64,000 bases of DNA. Source: Roseivirga sp. GTDB lineage: Bacteria > Bacteroidota > Bacteroidia > Cytophagales > Cyclobacteriaceae. The notes below the pieces were generated by a model. It searched no databases, was not told the DNA's origin, and saw only the letters and a program-made list of their open reading frames with translations. Location: contig JAGYIY010000001.1 of NCBI GenBank assembly GCA_018402485.1, forward strand, positions 466,001-530,000, read 5' to 3'. Numbering within the stretch: the first letter of the stretch is position 1; each line of letters begins with the position of its first letter. Shown here piece by piece: positions 1 through 11,678 of the stretch. A program made the translations under genes and the position numbers.

Positions 1-525
1 TAAAAAGGTCATTGCCGTCTTTGTCTTTATACCAGTTATTTAGGAAGAAATGCATCTCTTCTGTTTGCCTATGTAAATAGTGTCGGTCCAAATACTTGTC
101 AAAAATTGTACGTTATATGACTTCTCTTTCAAACTATGATATAATCCGAAGTCAATAACCATTATCAAGTCGGTTGCCTTATCAACATTTTGTGCACAGC
201 TCCTCCAATAATTTCTGTCCTGAACAACAAAAAGATTCCTGAAGTCTTTTTTAAAAGATTGTTGATGTAATGAGAACTCACTTAATCACTATAAATATTA
301 AGATACCAAACGACATGAGTCAAATCACAACTTACTTTGATCTCAACGTGTAGGCCGTCTTTACTAATGATCATTAAGCTCCAATCTTGATAGAACAACT
401 CAAAATATTCTCCTCTTCTTGACTATACATAATCAGTAAATCTCATTAAAACACGAATATGTTTTAATTGTAAAAAACAAACCTCTAAGTTTTGAGAACT
501 CTTGGTACTTGATCTTTTAAGACAT
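1..525 (-). CDS. Unrecognised protein, 3' end outside window, frameshifted
   Basis: No open frame is left here, but a single protein can be followed if about five small indels are repaired (near 519, 486, 427, 283 and 105). The repaired reading starts MSLKDQVPRVLK at 525, passes FELFYQDWSLMI, LSEFSLHQQSFKKDF, VVQDRNYWRSC and FDKYLDRHYLHRQTEE, and leaves the window at KDKDGNDLF. Every joint makes plausible protein and four of the five need just one extra base. The gene follows the carbamoyltransferase in the same direction, so it is probably part of the polysaccharide operon. I do not recognise the family; a sugar-transfer or modification role would be inference from context only. Confidence 0.5.
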
Positions 526-575
526 TGAATACCTTTTGAAAATTAAGATAATTCGATGATTATATAAAGTTAAGC

Positions 576-2356
576 CTACTTTTTAGAGATAAGATAATTA
601 TCATTAATGTAAACGTATGGTAGACTAGAATTGAAAAATGTAAAACTAACATCTTCAAGATTCGAGCATATTGGATATCCGTGTAAATTCAGGCTAGTAT
701 TAAGGAGCCCCGGTGTCCCTGTAAGTTTAAAGAATTCATTAATTAAGGAATGATACTCCTGATTAAATTTCTTTGAGACAAATTGAGGCCTACATGTACG
801 GTCATAAGGATGTGTTCCAGCTTTGATTCTTGGATAGTTTTTATCTAATGTACGAAAACCTAATGTCATATATCTTGAAATTATACCCTTTGGATTTATA
901 AAATAGCTATCAGCTTCTTCTTCCATTATACTAAGTGCAAAAGGCATCCAAAAATCTCTATTTTTAATCATTTCGTTAATGACTTTTATGACTTCTGGAT
1001 CATTAGGATTAGCTAGAATACTTCTATTTCCTAAGGCTCTTGCTCCAAATTCCTCTCTTCCGCGTACCGCTGCCACAATTCCTCCATCAGCGAAAATTTG
1101 GGCGACTTTTGAATGGCTAATCCCTTCTTCTATAATGCATTTGTCCTCGGGAAAAACTTCTTTAAATCACTTTGAATGTTTCGGTCAGTAATATTATTGC
1201 CCAAATAAGTATTGGGTAGAAATTTCGATTCAAAACCGTTTAGATAGAAACATGCACCAATCGACAATGACTCATCAGAACCTGAAGCTGGAACATAAAT
1301 TGAATCCACTTCAGGTAATTCAGAAATTACCATATTCATTTTTATATTCATCGAAACTCCTCCGCTTAAACAGAAGCTTGACAGACCTGTAATATCTTTG
1401 GATTGACTTATTAATTCTGACATAAGTACTTCAACAAACTTTTGAACTGCACCTGCAATATTATCAAAACGATAAGGCTTCAATTTTTCAGAAAGGTATT
1501 GATATAGATCATCTGGTCTTTCATTATGTATAATTTTTCCATCCTCGACTTTTAACAATGGCTCATATACATCCTTATAAACTTTATCTACATATTCAGG
1601 CTTAGCGTATGGATCCATGCCCATTACTTTGAATTCGTGCTCATCGGGCTTCATACCAAGGATCAATGTAGTGATCTTATAAATTCTGCCAATATCACAT
1701 TGATCAGTCGATCTCAACTTCTCTACTCTGTCCCGACCAAAATACCAAAGAGTTTGATTCAGGCCATCGCCAAAACTATCAATAGTGATTACATTACAAG
1801 CCTTATCATTCTTGTCGCTTCCAAAGAATGCATAATAAGCGTGACAAGTATGGTGATCTAGAAAATCTACTTTATCTAGAGCTATAGAACACTGCTTTGA
1901 AACATATTCTTTTAATAATTCTCTGAACTTATCAGTGTCATTTATAAGGTCTTCAATGGTTTCAAACACTTCAAAATTAAGATGAGAATTAGTTGTAATC
2001 TTGTTTACTTCCGAAACAATTTTCTTGTAATAAGAAGTAAGATCATCTCCATTCAATTTTGGTCCATAATAAGCAGATCCATAATGATCATGATAGTCTT
2101 TTACACTGTAATAATGATGTATAGGATATGCCGCCCAAAACCCAGATAATTCAATAGTTGAAAATGCAACTCTATCCAATTGCAGTTCATTTTCATCTAA
2201 ATATTCAAGACAGAAATCTATTGAATGTTTAGGATAACCTCCATGATTCTTTACTTTACTAAATCGCTCTTCTTGTACGGCTACTTTAATTTGACCATCA
2301 ACCATTAATGCAGCACTTGAGTTGTGCCCTGCATGAATTCCTAGGTATACTTTCAT
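576..2356 (-). CDS. NodU/CmcH-family carbamoyltransferase (one frameshift)
   Basis: Transfers a carbamoyl group from carbamoyl phosphate to a sugar hydroxyl (family knowledge). The N-terminal part (2356 down to about 1160) opens with MKVYLGIHAGHNSSAAL, the ASKHA-type fold typical of the family, and contains the DHHTCHAYYAFF motif. The C-terminal part (to 576) carries GREEFGARALGNRSIL, the hallmark of the YrdC-like carbamoyltransferase domain. The two parts are in different frames; adding one A in the short run at 1161-1163 joins them as DLKEVFPEDKC. Repaired length is about 593 residues, normal for the family. It is the second-last visible gene of the nonulosonate operon and probably carbamoylates the sugar or the finished glycan. 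Confidence 0.85.
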
Positions 2357-2390
2357 TTCTAAGTTATATAATAAATTCTATTTTCATTAA

Positions 2391-3133
2391 TTATTTCGCG
2401 GTCCAGCCACCATCCACAACTAGGTTGTGACCAGTAATATAGCTCGCCTCGTCAGATAAAAGAAATCCAACAGAAGGAGCAATTTCCCTAGACAATCCCA
2501 TTCTTTTCAAGGGTGTTATCTGTGAATATTGATCAACAAAAACAGGGTTTTGATTATTAAAAACCCCTCCTGGGGAGACGCAATTAACTCTAATCCCATG
2601 AGGCCCGTATAATGTCGAAAGATATCTAGAAAAGTTAATAACCCCTCCTTTTATAGCAGAATAAGCAGCTGGCATGATCATTTCAGTTCCTTTATACACA
2701 TCAAAATCGGGTCCTACTATTCCATATATCGAGGAGATATTTACGATTGAACCGAACTCTTGACTTCTCATAATTTTAATTACCTCTTGACAGCTTTTGA
2801 AAAGGCTATTAAGTTGCAAATCAATGTTTTTCTCCACGAATCCTCTAATATATCCTCAAAATGGTTCCCCCAATCATCTGTTTTGGGATAAGCATTATTG
2901 ACCCATCCATCAATACGACCATACTTTATGATGACCTTGTTAATGACACTTTTTATTGATTCACTATTGGTAATATCACAATTTACCTCACCGTATTCCA
3001 GGTTGTCCTTAGAAATTGAAATCTCGGCATTGATCACAATTGCCTGGTAACTTTTCAGAAAACCAACGATCTCTTTGCCTATCAGACCACTACCACCAGT
3101 TACAACAATAATTTTCTTTTCTAATGATCTCAT
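2391..3133 (-). CDS. SDR-family oxidoreductase, PtmA-like (one frameshift)
   Basis: Short-chain dehydrogenase/reductase. The Rossmann motif TGGSGLIG lies near residue 12, NNAYP is the NNAG-type motif, and the catalytic Ser and YSAIK (YxxxK) follow in the second piece; the end VVDGGWTAK is typical of SDRs. The frame breaks at the T-run near 2829 (A-run in the gene); one added A gives SWRKNIDLQLNS. Repaired length is about 248 residues. The start overlaps the stop of the upstream oxidoreductase by four bases, so the pair is translationally coupled. Homologues named PtmA occur beside CMP-legionaminate genes in Campylobacter; the exact reaction here is not shown by the sequence. Confidence 0.8.
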
Positions 3134-4037
3134 TTATTATGTAAGTGCATTTTTAGTGTTTGGAGTGCCTCTGGTATGGCATTCATAAATGAATTATCCC
3201 TCTTAAGATTTTCTAAGAAATACTCCATTTGCTTGTCATAGGTATATTGAATTTTCTCGTCCGTTTTAAATAACATTTCTCCCTTATTATTTTTGATCGT
3301 TCCTTCAATAAGGTTGGCAAAGAATGAATCATTATTCATGACTATCTCAAGGGTTCTTTTAGTATCTCTTCGGAAATAATTTAGCAGAATATGCGCATTG
3401 TATCTATCATACTCAAGATGATATGATGCACTGTCTACGGAGTCAATTTCAAGATTGGAAACTTTGGCGAAATGAGAATTTATATTATTTGGTTGACCCA
3501 GAATCCAAGTTAAATAGTCCATTTCATGGATTAAATCTAAATGGACACCTCCACCTAGCTCCCTTTTTGCACTATAATTATCTCTGTAATCGCTGGTCCT
3601 CCATTCTGGAAGATATGAACCACAATATGCTTGAACTTCCAATATGCGATCAAGGTTCAAATTTGCCTTTAACCATTTGATAATCGGATGAAATCGCAAG
3701 TTGTAAGCTGTATAGGTTTGAATTGCGTTATCTTTTATAACCTTCAGCAAATAATCAGAACCTGCTAAACTCATCAAAGGAGGTTTCTCAATAAATAAAG
3801 GCACTTTTAAATCAGCCGCTTTCAAAATTGATTTAAGATGCTCACTAGTTGGGTTAGAAATAACTACAAAATCTATATTTGAAGGGATTTGATCCCACTC
3901 GTATAAACTAATTACATCATCGTATTCAATACTTTTTTGCTCGACCTTAGCGCAAATATTTCTTGAATATTATTCTTCTTGAGCGCTTCAATATGTTTCA
4001 AAGCAATTGAACCAAGACCAATGAACAAGCACCTCAT
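3130..4037 (-). CDS. Gfo/Idh/MocA-family oxidoreductase (one frameshift)
   Basis: NAD(P)-dependent sugar oxidoreductase. The repaired N-terminus MRCLFIGLGSIALKHIEAL carries the GxGxxxxxH nucleotide-binding pattern; the second piece has FIEKPP, the EKP motif of the family, and HEMDYLTWILG in the C-terminal domain. The frame breaks at the T6 run 3933-3938; one added base joins SSKKSIEYDDV. Length becomes about 302 residues. The start overlaps the stop of the CMP-sugar synthetase gene by four bases. Context suggests a role in preparing the sugar precursor or modifying the nonulosonate; substrate unknown. Confidence 0.8.
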
Positions 4038-4751
4038 AGGGTAAAATCTAGTTTGTTCTCACTTAAAAGGAATTCCATAATGATAAAATCAATTGGCTCA
4101 TCCAAGTCAAAACATATATGAGGTACGACAAAGGCCAGTGATTTATCTGTAGTACTTGATTTGTATCCTTCCGTGAAAAATTGTCTCCGGAAAAATAGAA
4201 TGACGCATTCATATCATACACTTTAGGAGCCATTTGACGGGATTTTATTTCACCGTGATTCTTCGCCAATTTGGCAAAACCTGACTCATTGATCTCTACC
4301 ATGTTAAAATATGGATTTCGACTGGCAGGGCTTACAGAAAAGATATTTATTGCCTGACTATTAGATTTTAACATTTTGAATGCACCTTCTAAGTCAAGTA
4401 AATTTCGCAATGGGAAGTCACGTCGAGATCAAGAATATAATCGTACTTGATACCTCTTTTTGTTCTTCGAACTCAAGAATATCTATCAGAGCATCTGCTT
4501 TTCCAGCAGTATCATTAGCCAGAAAGGCTGGACAGAACATAATGTGTGTCAAGTCCAAATTTGGAAGCAATAACTTTGATTTCTTCACTATCTGTACTCA
4601 AAGATAGGTGAGCTCCGAATTTCTCGCAAAACTTTCTTGCTGTTTGAATAGAATAGGCAATAAGTGGCTGGCCATTCAAAATTTTGATGTTTTTCCCTGG
4701 TATCCCTTTTGATCCACCTCTAGCACATATTGTTACCAAGATATTACTCAC
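4034..4751 (-). CDS. Acylneuraminate/legionaminate cytidylyltransferase (four frameshifts)
   Basis: Activates a nonulosonic acid with CTP to the CMP-sugar, the donor for glycosyltransfer. The N-terminus MSNILVTICARGGSKGIPGKN (first residues GTG-started) has the CMP-sugar synthetase P-loop motif ARGGSKGIPGKN. Further family segments appear in several frames: FLANDTAGKADALIDIL, DYILDLDVTSPLRNL, SVSPASRNPYFNMVE, VYDMNASFYF and HICFDLDEPIDF. Indels lie near 4178, 4413, 4459 and 4531; the first three are one-base losses in T, C and A runs of the gene. Repaired length is about 240 residues. It overlaps both neighbours by four bases (GTGA and ATGA junctions). LegF or PtmB type is likely from the neighbouring leg genes. 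Confidence 0.85.
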
Positions 4752-5792
4752 AAATCTAAATGTTTAATATCGTTTTGAGCCTTTTCAAAATCCTCATGTT
4801 TTCCAACATCCAACCAATATTGTCTGATTGGGTATGATACTAATTTACCACCCGCTTCTATCAAATCTTGCATGAGGTCAGTACTATTAAAAACTCTCCT
4901 TTTGGTATCCTTTTTAAGATTTCTTTCTTGACAAGATAAATACCTCCATTACTATAATATGTATAGGTAGGCTTTTCCTTGAATGAGATGACATGATTGT
5001 TAGAAGTCTCCATCACCGCATAAGGTACATCAACCAAGTATGGAATTGTTACCACAGACATATCTGCATCATTTTTAATATGATCCAGAAAAAATCTTCG
5101 TAATTAAGAGCAGTTAAAATATCGGAGTTTGTAATGAGAACGTGGTCATGAACAAAGTTCTCGATCTTACTTACTGCACCAATCGTTCCTTGTGGCTCAT
5201 CTTCCCATAGATAGCGTATGTTGATTCCTCTGCTTGAACCATCTCCAAAGTGAGTCACTAATTGATCACCTAAATAACCAAGCGACAGCCAATAATCATC
5301 TACTCCGAATTTTCTTAGTCTGTCTATATTATGATCAATTATTGATTTGTCGCCAACCTTAAGCAATGGTTTGGGAATTGTATCTGTTAAAGGCCTTAGT
5401 CTTTGACCTCTACCGCCTGCCATAACCACAGCATCGACAGGTATGTAGGATTTAATAAACCTAAAATTGATCACATTACGGACTTTTCCATCGGAGTCAA
5501 GTACAGGTATAATCTTGTAATTATCGTTTCTTAATTCTATAACTTCATCAATTGAGTAGTCACCTTTTATCAAGTACTTAGGATTGCTTTGTGTAAAATC
5601 CATAACGGAACTGTTTATACTCAAATCTTTGAGCAAGCCCCTTCTCACATCGCCATCTGTTAGACTACCTAAAAGTTTATCATTTTGATCAACAATAAAA
5701 ACGATCGCATCTTTTGCCAATCGATTGAATTGAGCGAGAGCGTCCTTTACAGTTGCTTCCTTATTTATTAAATGTTCTCTAAAGTTTATCAA
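4748..5792 (-). CDS. PtmE-like CBS-domain nucleotidyltransferase (two frameshifts)
   Basis: Residues 1-115 form two CBS motifs (LLGSLTDGDVRRGLL, KIIPVLDSDGKVRNV). From about 118 follows a sugar-phosphate nucleotidyltransferase domain with VMAGGRGQRLRPLT and the PKPLLKVGDK segment. This architecture matches PtmE, described as a GlcN-1-P guanylyltransferase in the legionaminate pathway of Campylobacter. Two one-base losses in T-runs of the gene (5089-5094 and 4889-4893 on the plus strand) break it; repair gives EDFFLDHIKND and KGEFFNSTDLMQD and the end YWLDVGKHEDFEKAQ. Repaired length is about 349 residues. It suggests the pathway runs through GDP-activated intermediates. Confidence 0.85.
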
Positions 5793-5804
5793 TTCTAATA
5801 GATT

Positions 5805-6457
5805 TTAACAATTGAAAGGCCTCTGCGTATTCAACACCACAAGACGCTCCCTGAATGTGGCTAAAGCCCTAATATTTCTTTCGGAGCGAGGGAATGGATG
5901 CGGACCCAATTCAGACTTATAGATCTTCATTAGGTCTATCTTTTCTTCCATAGTATCCGAGATGTCTACAAAGCAATTAGGCAAAAATACTTTCTCATGA
6001 AGGGCTGGAGCAAATTCAGTTTCAGATAAACATTCATACATAAGTACTTCTCTTATGAAAGGGTACCTGAAAGATTTTGTGCATGAAAAAACCGCATCAA
6101 AGACTATTCTATGGTCGGAATGAGCATCAGATCTATTTAAAACATAAATGATTTCAGGTTGAAATTCTTGAAAGACATTTGAGACTTGTGGAACAAGTTT
6201 GATAAGAGATTCACTACTCAAGCTCATAGTAGGGTAGTCTAACTGATATACCTTTGACTGCAGTTTTTCGGCAATCTCTTTTATTTCCAAATCTCGTGAA
6301 TCCACCCTTTCCCTTGAAAACCCCCTTCCTCAGAAACTTTTGTCACAATAAGCCAAGCTAAATCATCTGCCTGATCTCTATGACGAATTAGTGTTCCGCC
6401 CGCTCCTAAAATTTCATCATCTGGGTGAGCTGGAAACGAAAAGTACTTTTTCTTCAT
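5805..6457 (-). CDS. PIG-L family deacetylase (one frameshift)
   Basis: LmbE/PIG-L-type zinc N-deacetylase acting on N-acetylated sugars (family knowledge). The start MKKKYFSFPAHPDDEILGAG has the PAHPDDE metal-binding motif, and SDAHSDHRIVFDAV supplies the second conserved His-containing motif. One T lost near 6318 breaks the frame; repair gives EEGGFSRERVDSRD. Repaired length is about 217 residues. The start overlaps the formyltransferase stop by four bases. The coupling suggests that an acetyl group is removed and a formyl group then added at the same nitrogen. Confidence 0.85.
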
Positions 6458-7338
6458 AAATAAGAATTTACTACTGGAAAATCTTCAAAATCATGTTCAA
6501 CAAGCCAGATACTGCCATCACATGTTTTGACCAAGACTTCATTGCTTTCATTAATTTCTAGTACTTTACCTGGCTCAAGATTGCTTGGCTTTTGAGGACC
6601 AATTTTGGTTTTCCATATTTTTACTTCTTTGGAATCTTGGATTAGGTGAGCACCAACATATGGTTTTGTCAATGCCCGTACTAAATTATAGATCGTTGAT
6701 GAATGCAACCTAAAATCAATTAAACCGTCTCTAAGACCTCTTTTTCTCCAACTATTAGCACGGCTATGATCCTGATCGATCCACTTAACTTTATCTTCGA
6801 TTAGCATTTTTGAGGCTTTAATTAGCTGCTTTCTAGAAGCTACGACAAGCTTATCATACAAAGATTTTGCGTCATCACTCTGATCAATTACTATTTCAGT
6901 CTGACTTAATATCGGCCCACTATCTGCCCCCTCATCCATTCGAAAAAGGTAGAAGCTGTACTCTTCAAGCCTAGCGCCAATGCCCATATTATGGGATGGC
7001 GTCCTCTATTCATGGGTAATTCTGCAGGATGATAGCCTATCACTCCACTTGGGCTAACATCCATTAAATCTTTTTAATAAGAGATGACCAACCAAAACAG
7101 AAAACTATATCTGGATTTAGGCTTTTAATCCATCTAATAGTATGACTGGCATTGATATCTTTTACGTATTTCCACGGAATATTGTGAATACTTGCAAGAT
7201 CGCTCAAATCACTATGATCAGAATTGAATTTGGACATGGATTTAGTAGCGACACCCACGATCTCGATGTTGTTAATCTTTAGTAGGGTCTCCATCATCCG
7301 TCTGGAGAAGTTCACAGTGCCAATAAAAAGACCTTCAT
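6454..7338 (-). CDS. Sugar N-formyltransferase, methionyl-tRNA formyltransferase-like (three frameshifts)
   Basis: 10-formyl-THF-dependent formyltransferase fold. Visible motifs are PDIVFCFGWSSLI, the folate-site segment GYHPAELPMNRGRHPI, and MDEGADSGPIL; the C-terminal domain runs from about residue 205. Indels lie near 7327 (start region: repair gives MKVFFIGTVNFSRR), 7073 (LIKKDLMDVSP) and 6967 (ALGLEEYSFY). Repaired length is about 295 residues, close to sugar N-formyltransferases. The gene directly follows the LegG gene and overlaps the deacetylase start. A tRNA role is unlikely here because of the sugar-operon context. Confidence 0.8.
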
Positions 7339-7339
7339 T

Positions 7340-8498
7340 TTAAATCGTAAAATCTTTTTTGAGAATCCCTTCCAATGGAAAGGCTTTGAGAATTTCATAA
7401 ATCTTTTTGACGCTCCTCCATCACCATAGGGGTTTTTAACAGCACTTATTTTTTAGCAAATTCTTTTGTCAACACTGTATTTAAAATCTGGACTAAATCT
7501 GAAGCAATTGGCTTACAATCTAACACAGATTCTGCTTTTATTCTTCCTCTCTGTCGCTCGCCTAAATTAATTGTTGGAACATTAAAACTTGGGGCCTCAG
7601 TGAGTCCGCTAGATGAATTACCAACTACAACATTTACATGTTTTAATGCAGATAAATATCTCAATTGGCCTAATGAAACAAAAGCGCATGCTTTTTCTGA
7701 ATTATTTGTCACATAATCATCTATGAGCTTTATGATCACCCGACCACCGGTGTCAGCATTAGGCTTGGTGAATATTATTCTTAATCCGTCTATGGAATCT
7801 AAGGCTTTTAAAACTTCTTTGAATTGGAATTCGGCAGTATTCGCCTCTAAAGTCACCGGATGAAAGGTTACTAAAGCAGTTTTATCCCCGATTTTAAAGT
7901 TAATTGAGTCCTCAAACTCAGACTTATCTAAGAGATTTAACTTCTTAATGTTATCTAAGCCAGGTGTTCCTGTGTTAAAAACTCTATCTGGTTGTTCTCC
8001 AAGTTGAATTACTCTTTCTCTATATGTCTCGGTTGCAGTAAAGTGTAAATGAGCCATTTTTGTGATAGAATGCCTTATTGGTTCATCAATCAAGCCTTCT
8101 GTTGACTCTCCACCGTGTATGTGGGCTATTGGGAAATTCCCTATCATTGCTGCAGCTGCAGCTGCAAACATTTCAAATCTATCGCCCAAAATTACTATCA
8201 CATCAGGTTTTAGTTCTTCGAAAGCCTCACAAAAAGAAATCATTCCAAGCCCCATGGATTTAGAAATTCCAATTGATGTATCCGAAGAAACCAACATCTC
8301 CACTCGTTTACTAATCGGGTAACCTGATTCTTCAATACTTGTTACTGTCAAACCAAATTCAGAGGACAAATGCATCCCTGTAACTACAATTTGCAGTTCA
8401 ATTGCAGGACTTTCCTTGAGTTCATCAATTAAACAACTAAGAAGCCCGAATTCAGCCCTCGTGCCTGTTAGTACGCATACTTTACGTCTTACTAGCAT
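7340..8498 (-). CDS. UDP/GDP-sugar hydrolysing 2-epimerase, NeuC/LegG type
   Basis: Hydrolyses the nucleotide and inverts C2 of a UDP- or GDP-linked 2-acetamido sugar, giving the free mannosamine-type or 6-deoxymannosamine-type precursor. Motifs: CVLTGTRAEFGLL at the N-terminus, HIHGGESTEGLIDE, and GNSSSGLTEAPSF in the second Rossmann domain. The long open frame ends at 7446, but one-base repairs at the T-runs 7449-7454 and 7404-7408 extend the end to 7340 through AVKNPYGDGGASKKIYEIL, which is the usual C-terminus of the family. Repaired length is about 387 residues. It overlaps the LegI stop by seven bases. Confidence 0.88.
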
Positions 8499-9515
8499 AA
8501 GTCTTTTTCTTGCAAAATGCTGAATGCTTTTATGTCTCTCTTTACCTTTTGACCTAAAACGTCTTCAAACTTCATAGGGGAAATACCCGTGCCCGGCCTT
8601 AATATTGTTAAGTCTTCTTTCAATATCACATCTCCTTTCCTTTTATCGTTTTTCAGATGTATGCTCTTTCTTACAATGTCTAGATTTTTGATTCACTTGC
8701 CGATGGTCTTTTGCTCCCATCTCCAGACATTGCTAATTCAATATTTCTAATACCTTCTACCATAGCCTTCAATTCGTCTGGTTCTAAAGAAGCTTTATGG
8801 TCCGGCCCAGGAAGTGTTCTATCTAGCGTAAAGTGCTTTTCGATCACCCTTGCACCAAGGGCAACTGCAGCTATAGGGACCTCAATACCCAAAGTATGAT
8901 CAGAATATCCAATTTGAACACCACATGTAGTTTCTATTGTCCTCATTGCAAGCAGATTAACATCCTGCATAGGTGTAGGGTACTCCGTATTACAGTGAAG
9001 AACCGTTATATCGTTTTTGCTAAGGCCTTCAGATGTCAGAACTTCCAACGCATCCTCTATTTCCTTAAGATTCGCCATCCCGGTTGAAAGAATAACAGGC
9101 TTTCTGAATGAAGCCACCTTTTTGAGGTAAGGATAATTTGTGATTTCTCCGCTAGGTATCTTAAAATGATCAAAGCCAAGTTGAAGTAAATAATCTAAGC
9201 CGTCCAGGTCAAAAGCTGTTGAAAAAAAGCGAACGTTCTTGGACTTGCAGTATTTAATTAATTCCAAGTGGTCATCATGTGAGAGTTCCAGTTTTTTCAA
9301 CATTGCGTACTGAGAATCGTCACCATCATTCAGATTCTTCATTTGATAGTCAGCTTTTTTGCAGTCTTATTGACTAATTTCTCCGCTTGGAATGTTTGGA
9401 ACTTAACAAAATCAACACCCGCCTCAGCCGCAGCTACAATTAGTTCCTTCGCCCTATTGACATCACCATTATGATTTACGCCTGCTTCAGCGATGATCAT
9501 TACTTTATTCAACAT
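8492..9515 (-). CDS. Nonulosonate synthase, NeuB/LegI type (two frameshifts)
   Basis: Condenses phosphoenolpyruvate with a 6-carbon amino sugar to the 9-carbon nonulosonic acid. The start MLNKVMIIAEAGVNHNGD is the NeuB signature. HCNTEYPTPMQDVNL and IGYSDHTLGIEVPIAA line the barrel; EKHFTLDRTLPGPDH follows; the C-terminal antifreeze-like SAF domain contains LRPGTGISP. One A is missing near 9357 and one near 8687. Repaired length is about 341 residues. Next to LegB and LegC homologues, legionaminate rather than neuraminate is the likelier product family. Confidence 0.88.
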
Positions 9516-9526
9516 TGGAAATAGCT

Positions 9527-10674
9527 TTAGAGTATGACACTGCTTGGAATATTGACAATTCTTTTTCTAAGAACCTGGAATTCTCTAATGGGCCCGATTC
9601 ACAATGAGCATACATGGGTAAATCACAGTTTAGTTTCCAGATAGGACGTGTCATCACATTATTAGTGTTTGTATCTGCTAAAAAAGCATCTCTGTCTTTT
9701 TCAGAGTCAAGTTCTAATGACATCAACCAATAGTTAGATTTGGTTTCGCTAGGTTCTGTTCTAAATTTTATTCCCCTCTCCGCAAAGAACTCAGCATACG
9801 CCAGTGCCAAGTTTCTCTTCTTTTGAATAAAAAAATTCAACTTTTCGAGTTGTCCACACAACAAGGCTGCATTTAAATTGGGCATTCTGAAATTATAACC
9901 TAATTCATCATGATAATAATCCCAAGGATGAGGCACTTTGGCTGTTGTCGTCAAATATTTTGCTTTTGAAGCTAAATCAATATCATTTGAGGCAATCGCC
10001 CCTCCTCCTCCAGCAGTAATAATCTTATTACCATTAAAACTTAGTGCCGACAGTTTACCGAAGCTACCGGCTGGTTGTCCTTTATAGGTACTGCCAACTG
10101 CCTCAGCGGCATCCTCTACAATAGTAATCTGCCATTTTGAACACACGTGTTTAAGCTCATCCATATGAATCATAAAGCCAAATGTGTGCATAGGAACACA
10201 AGCTCTGATTACTCTGCCGGAGTTTTTATTGATGCAGACTCCTTCTCTAAGTTCGCAGTTTGTTTCTAAAAATATCTCTAATGCTTTGGGTGATAAGCCC
10301 ATTGTGTCGAGATCTACATCAATAAATACCGGGTGAGCCCCATTATAAGCTATGGCATTCGAAGTGGCAACAAAGGTAAGCGCCTGTGTGATTACCTCAT
10401 CCCCTTTCATTACGCCAACTAGTCTTAAACTTACTTGCAGAGCGGAAGTGCCGTTTACGACAGCTACAGCTTTAGCTGTACCGGTTGCTTCGGCAATAGA
10501 AGTTTCCACCTGATCCACGAAAGTACCAACCGAAGAAACAAAAGTGCTATCAATTGCCTCATTTACATAGCTCTTTTCGCTACCCACAAACCTTGGCTCA
10601 TGAAGAGGTATAAAATCCTGTCCAGCAAACTGAGACCTTATAAAACTAATTTCTCTTTCAAAGTGCATTGCCAA
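9527..10674 (-). CDS. LegC-type nucleotide-sugar aminotransferase (frameshift near 3' end)
   Basis: DegT/DnrJ family PLP enzyme that aminates a 4-keto-6-deoxy sugar nucleotide. The PLP-lysine motif is SFNGNKIITAGGGGA; EDAAEAVGS and GYNFRMPNLNAALLCGQLE are further family blocks. The raw frame runs on to 9505, but adding one A in the gene's A5 run (9562-9566) gives the expected end EKRIVNIPSSVIL with a stop at 9527-9529, which removes an overlap with the LegI gene. Start at 10674, or two codons later at 10668. About 383 residues. The C-terminal third is otherwise intact. Confidence 0.88.
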
Positions 10675-11665
10675 CTATATATTGTAAATGTCGTGCTTGT
10701 AGTGCGAGAGATTATTTTTGTCTTTGAACCACGAAATTGTTTCAGCAATTCCGTCTGTTAATGAGAAATTAGCATTCCAGTTCGTATGTTCTTTAATTCT
10801 TGCTGCCGAACCATATAACCTGAATACCTCACTTTTTGTAGGTCTGATTCTTGTCACATCCTGCACAATCACTGCTTTAGGATTGATTTGTGAAATAATT
10901 TCATGGGCCAAATCTCCAATAGAAATTTCTGTTTCAGTAGCAATATTACAATCTTCACCAATCAAAGAGCTGCTCTGCGCTATTTCAATAAACCCTCTAG
11001 CTGTATCCTTTACGAAGAGTAGATCTCGTGTAGGACTCAAGTCCCCTAACTTAATCTGTTCCTCCCCATTAAGAAGCTGAGTAATCACTGTGGGAATTAC
11101 TGCTCTTGCTGACTGTCTTGGACCATAGGTATTAAAAGGTCTCACTATAGTAATGGGCAGATCGAAACTTTTATAAAAAGATTCCGCTATACAATCTGCA
11201 CCAATTTTAGATGCAGAATAAGGCGATTGTGGCTGGCGAGGATGCTTCTCATCGATTGGGATATAGTGTGCTGTACCATACACCTCAGAAGTCGAAGTGA
11301 CCAGTACTCTCTCCAAACCTAGATCCCTCGCTGCTTGAATAATATTTAACGTCCCCTTGATATTTGTATCGATATATGAATCCGGAGAATGATAGCTGAA
11401 TGGGATTGCAATTAGTGCCGCCAAATGAAAAACAACATCCATCCCCTGAAGTGCTGTTTTCACTCCATTTGGATCTCGAATATCCCCAGTGAAAATCTCT
11501 AGTTGGTCTTTTATATCATCTGGTAAACTATCAATCCATCCCCATGAATTAAATGAGTTATAGAAGCAAAATGCCCTAACCTTTGCACCATTTCTAATTA
11601 ATTCTTCAACTAAATGGCTTCCAATAAACCCATCGGCTCCTGTAACTAGAACTTTTTACCTCTCA
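10675..11665 (-). CDS. LegB-type NAD-dependent 4,6-dehydratase (one frameshift)
   Basis: First step of the legionaminate branch: converts a nucleotide-linked GlcNAc to the 4-keto-6-deoxy sugar. The Rossmann motif TGADGFIGSHL is near residue 8, catalytic YSASKIGAD is the YxxxK site, and STSEVYGTAHY precedes it. The frame is continuous from about 11650, but the start codon at 11665 is put out of frame by one missing A in the run at 11653-11657; repair gives MRGKKVLVTGADG. About 330 residues. It ends one base before the LegC start. Confidence 0.88.
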
Positions 11666-11678
11666 TAATATTTAATTC

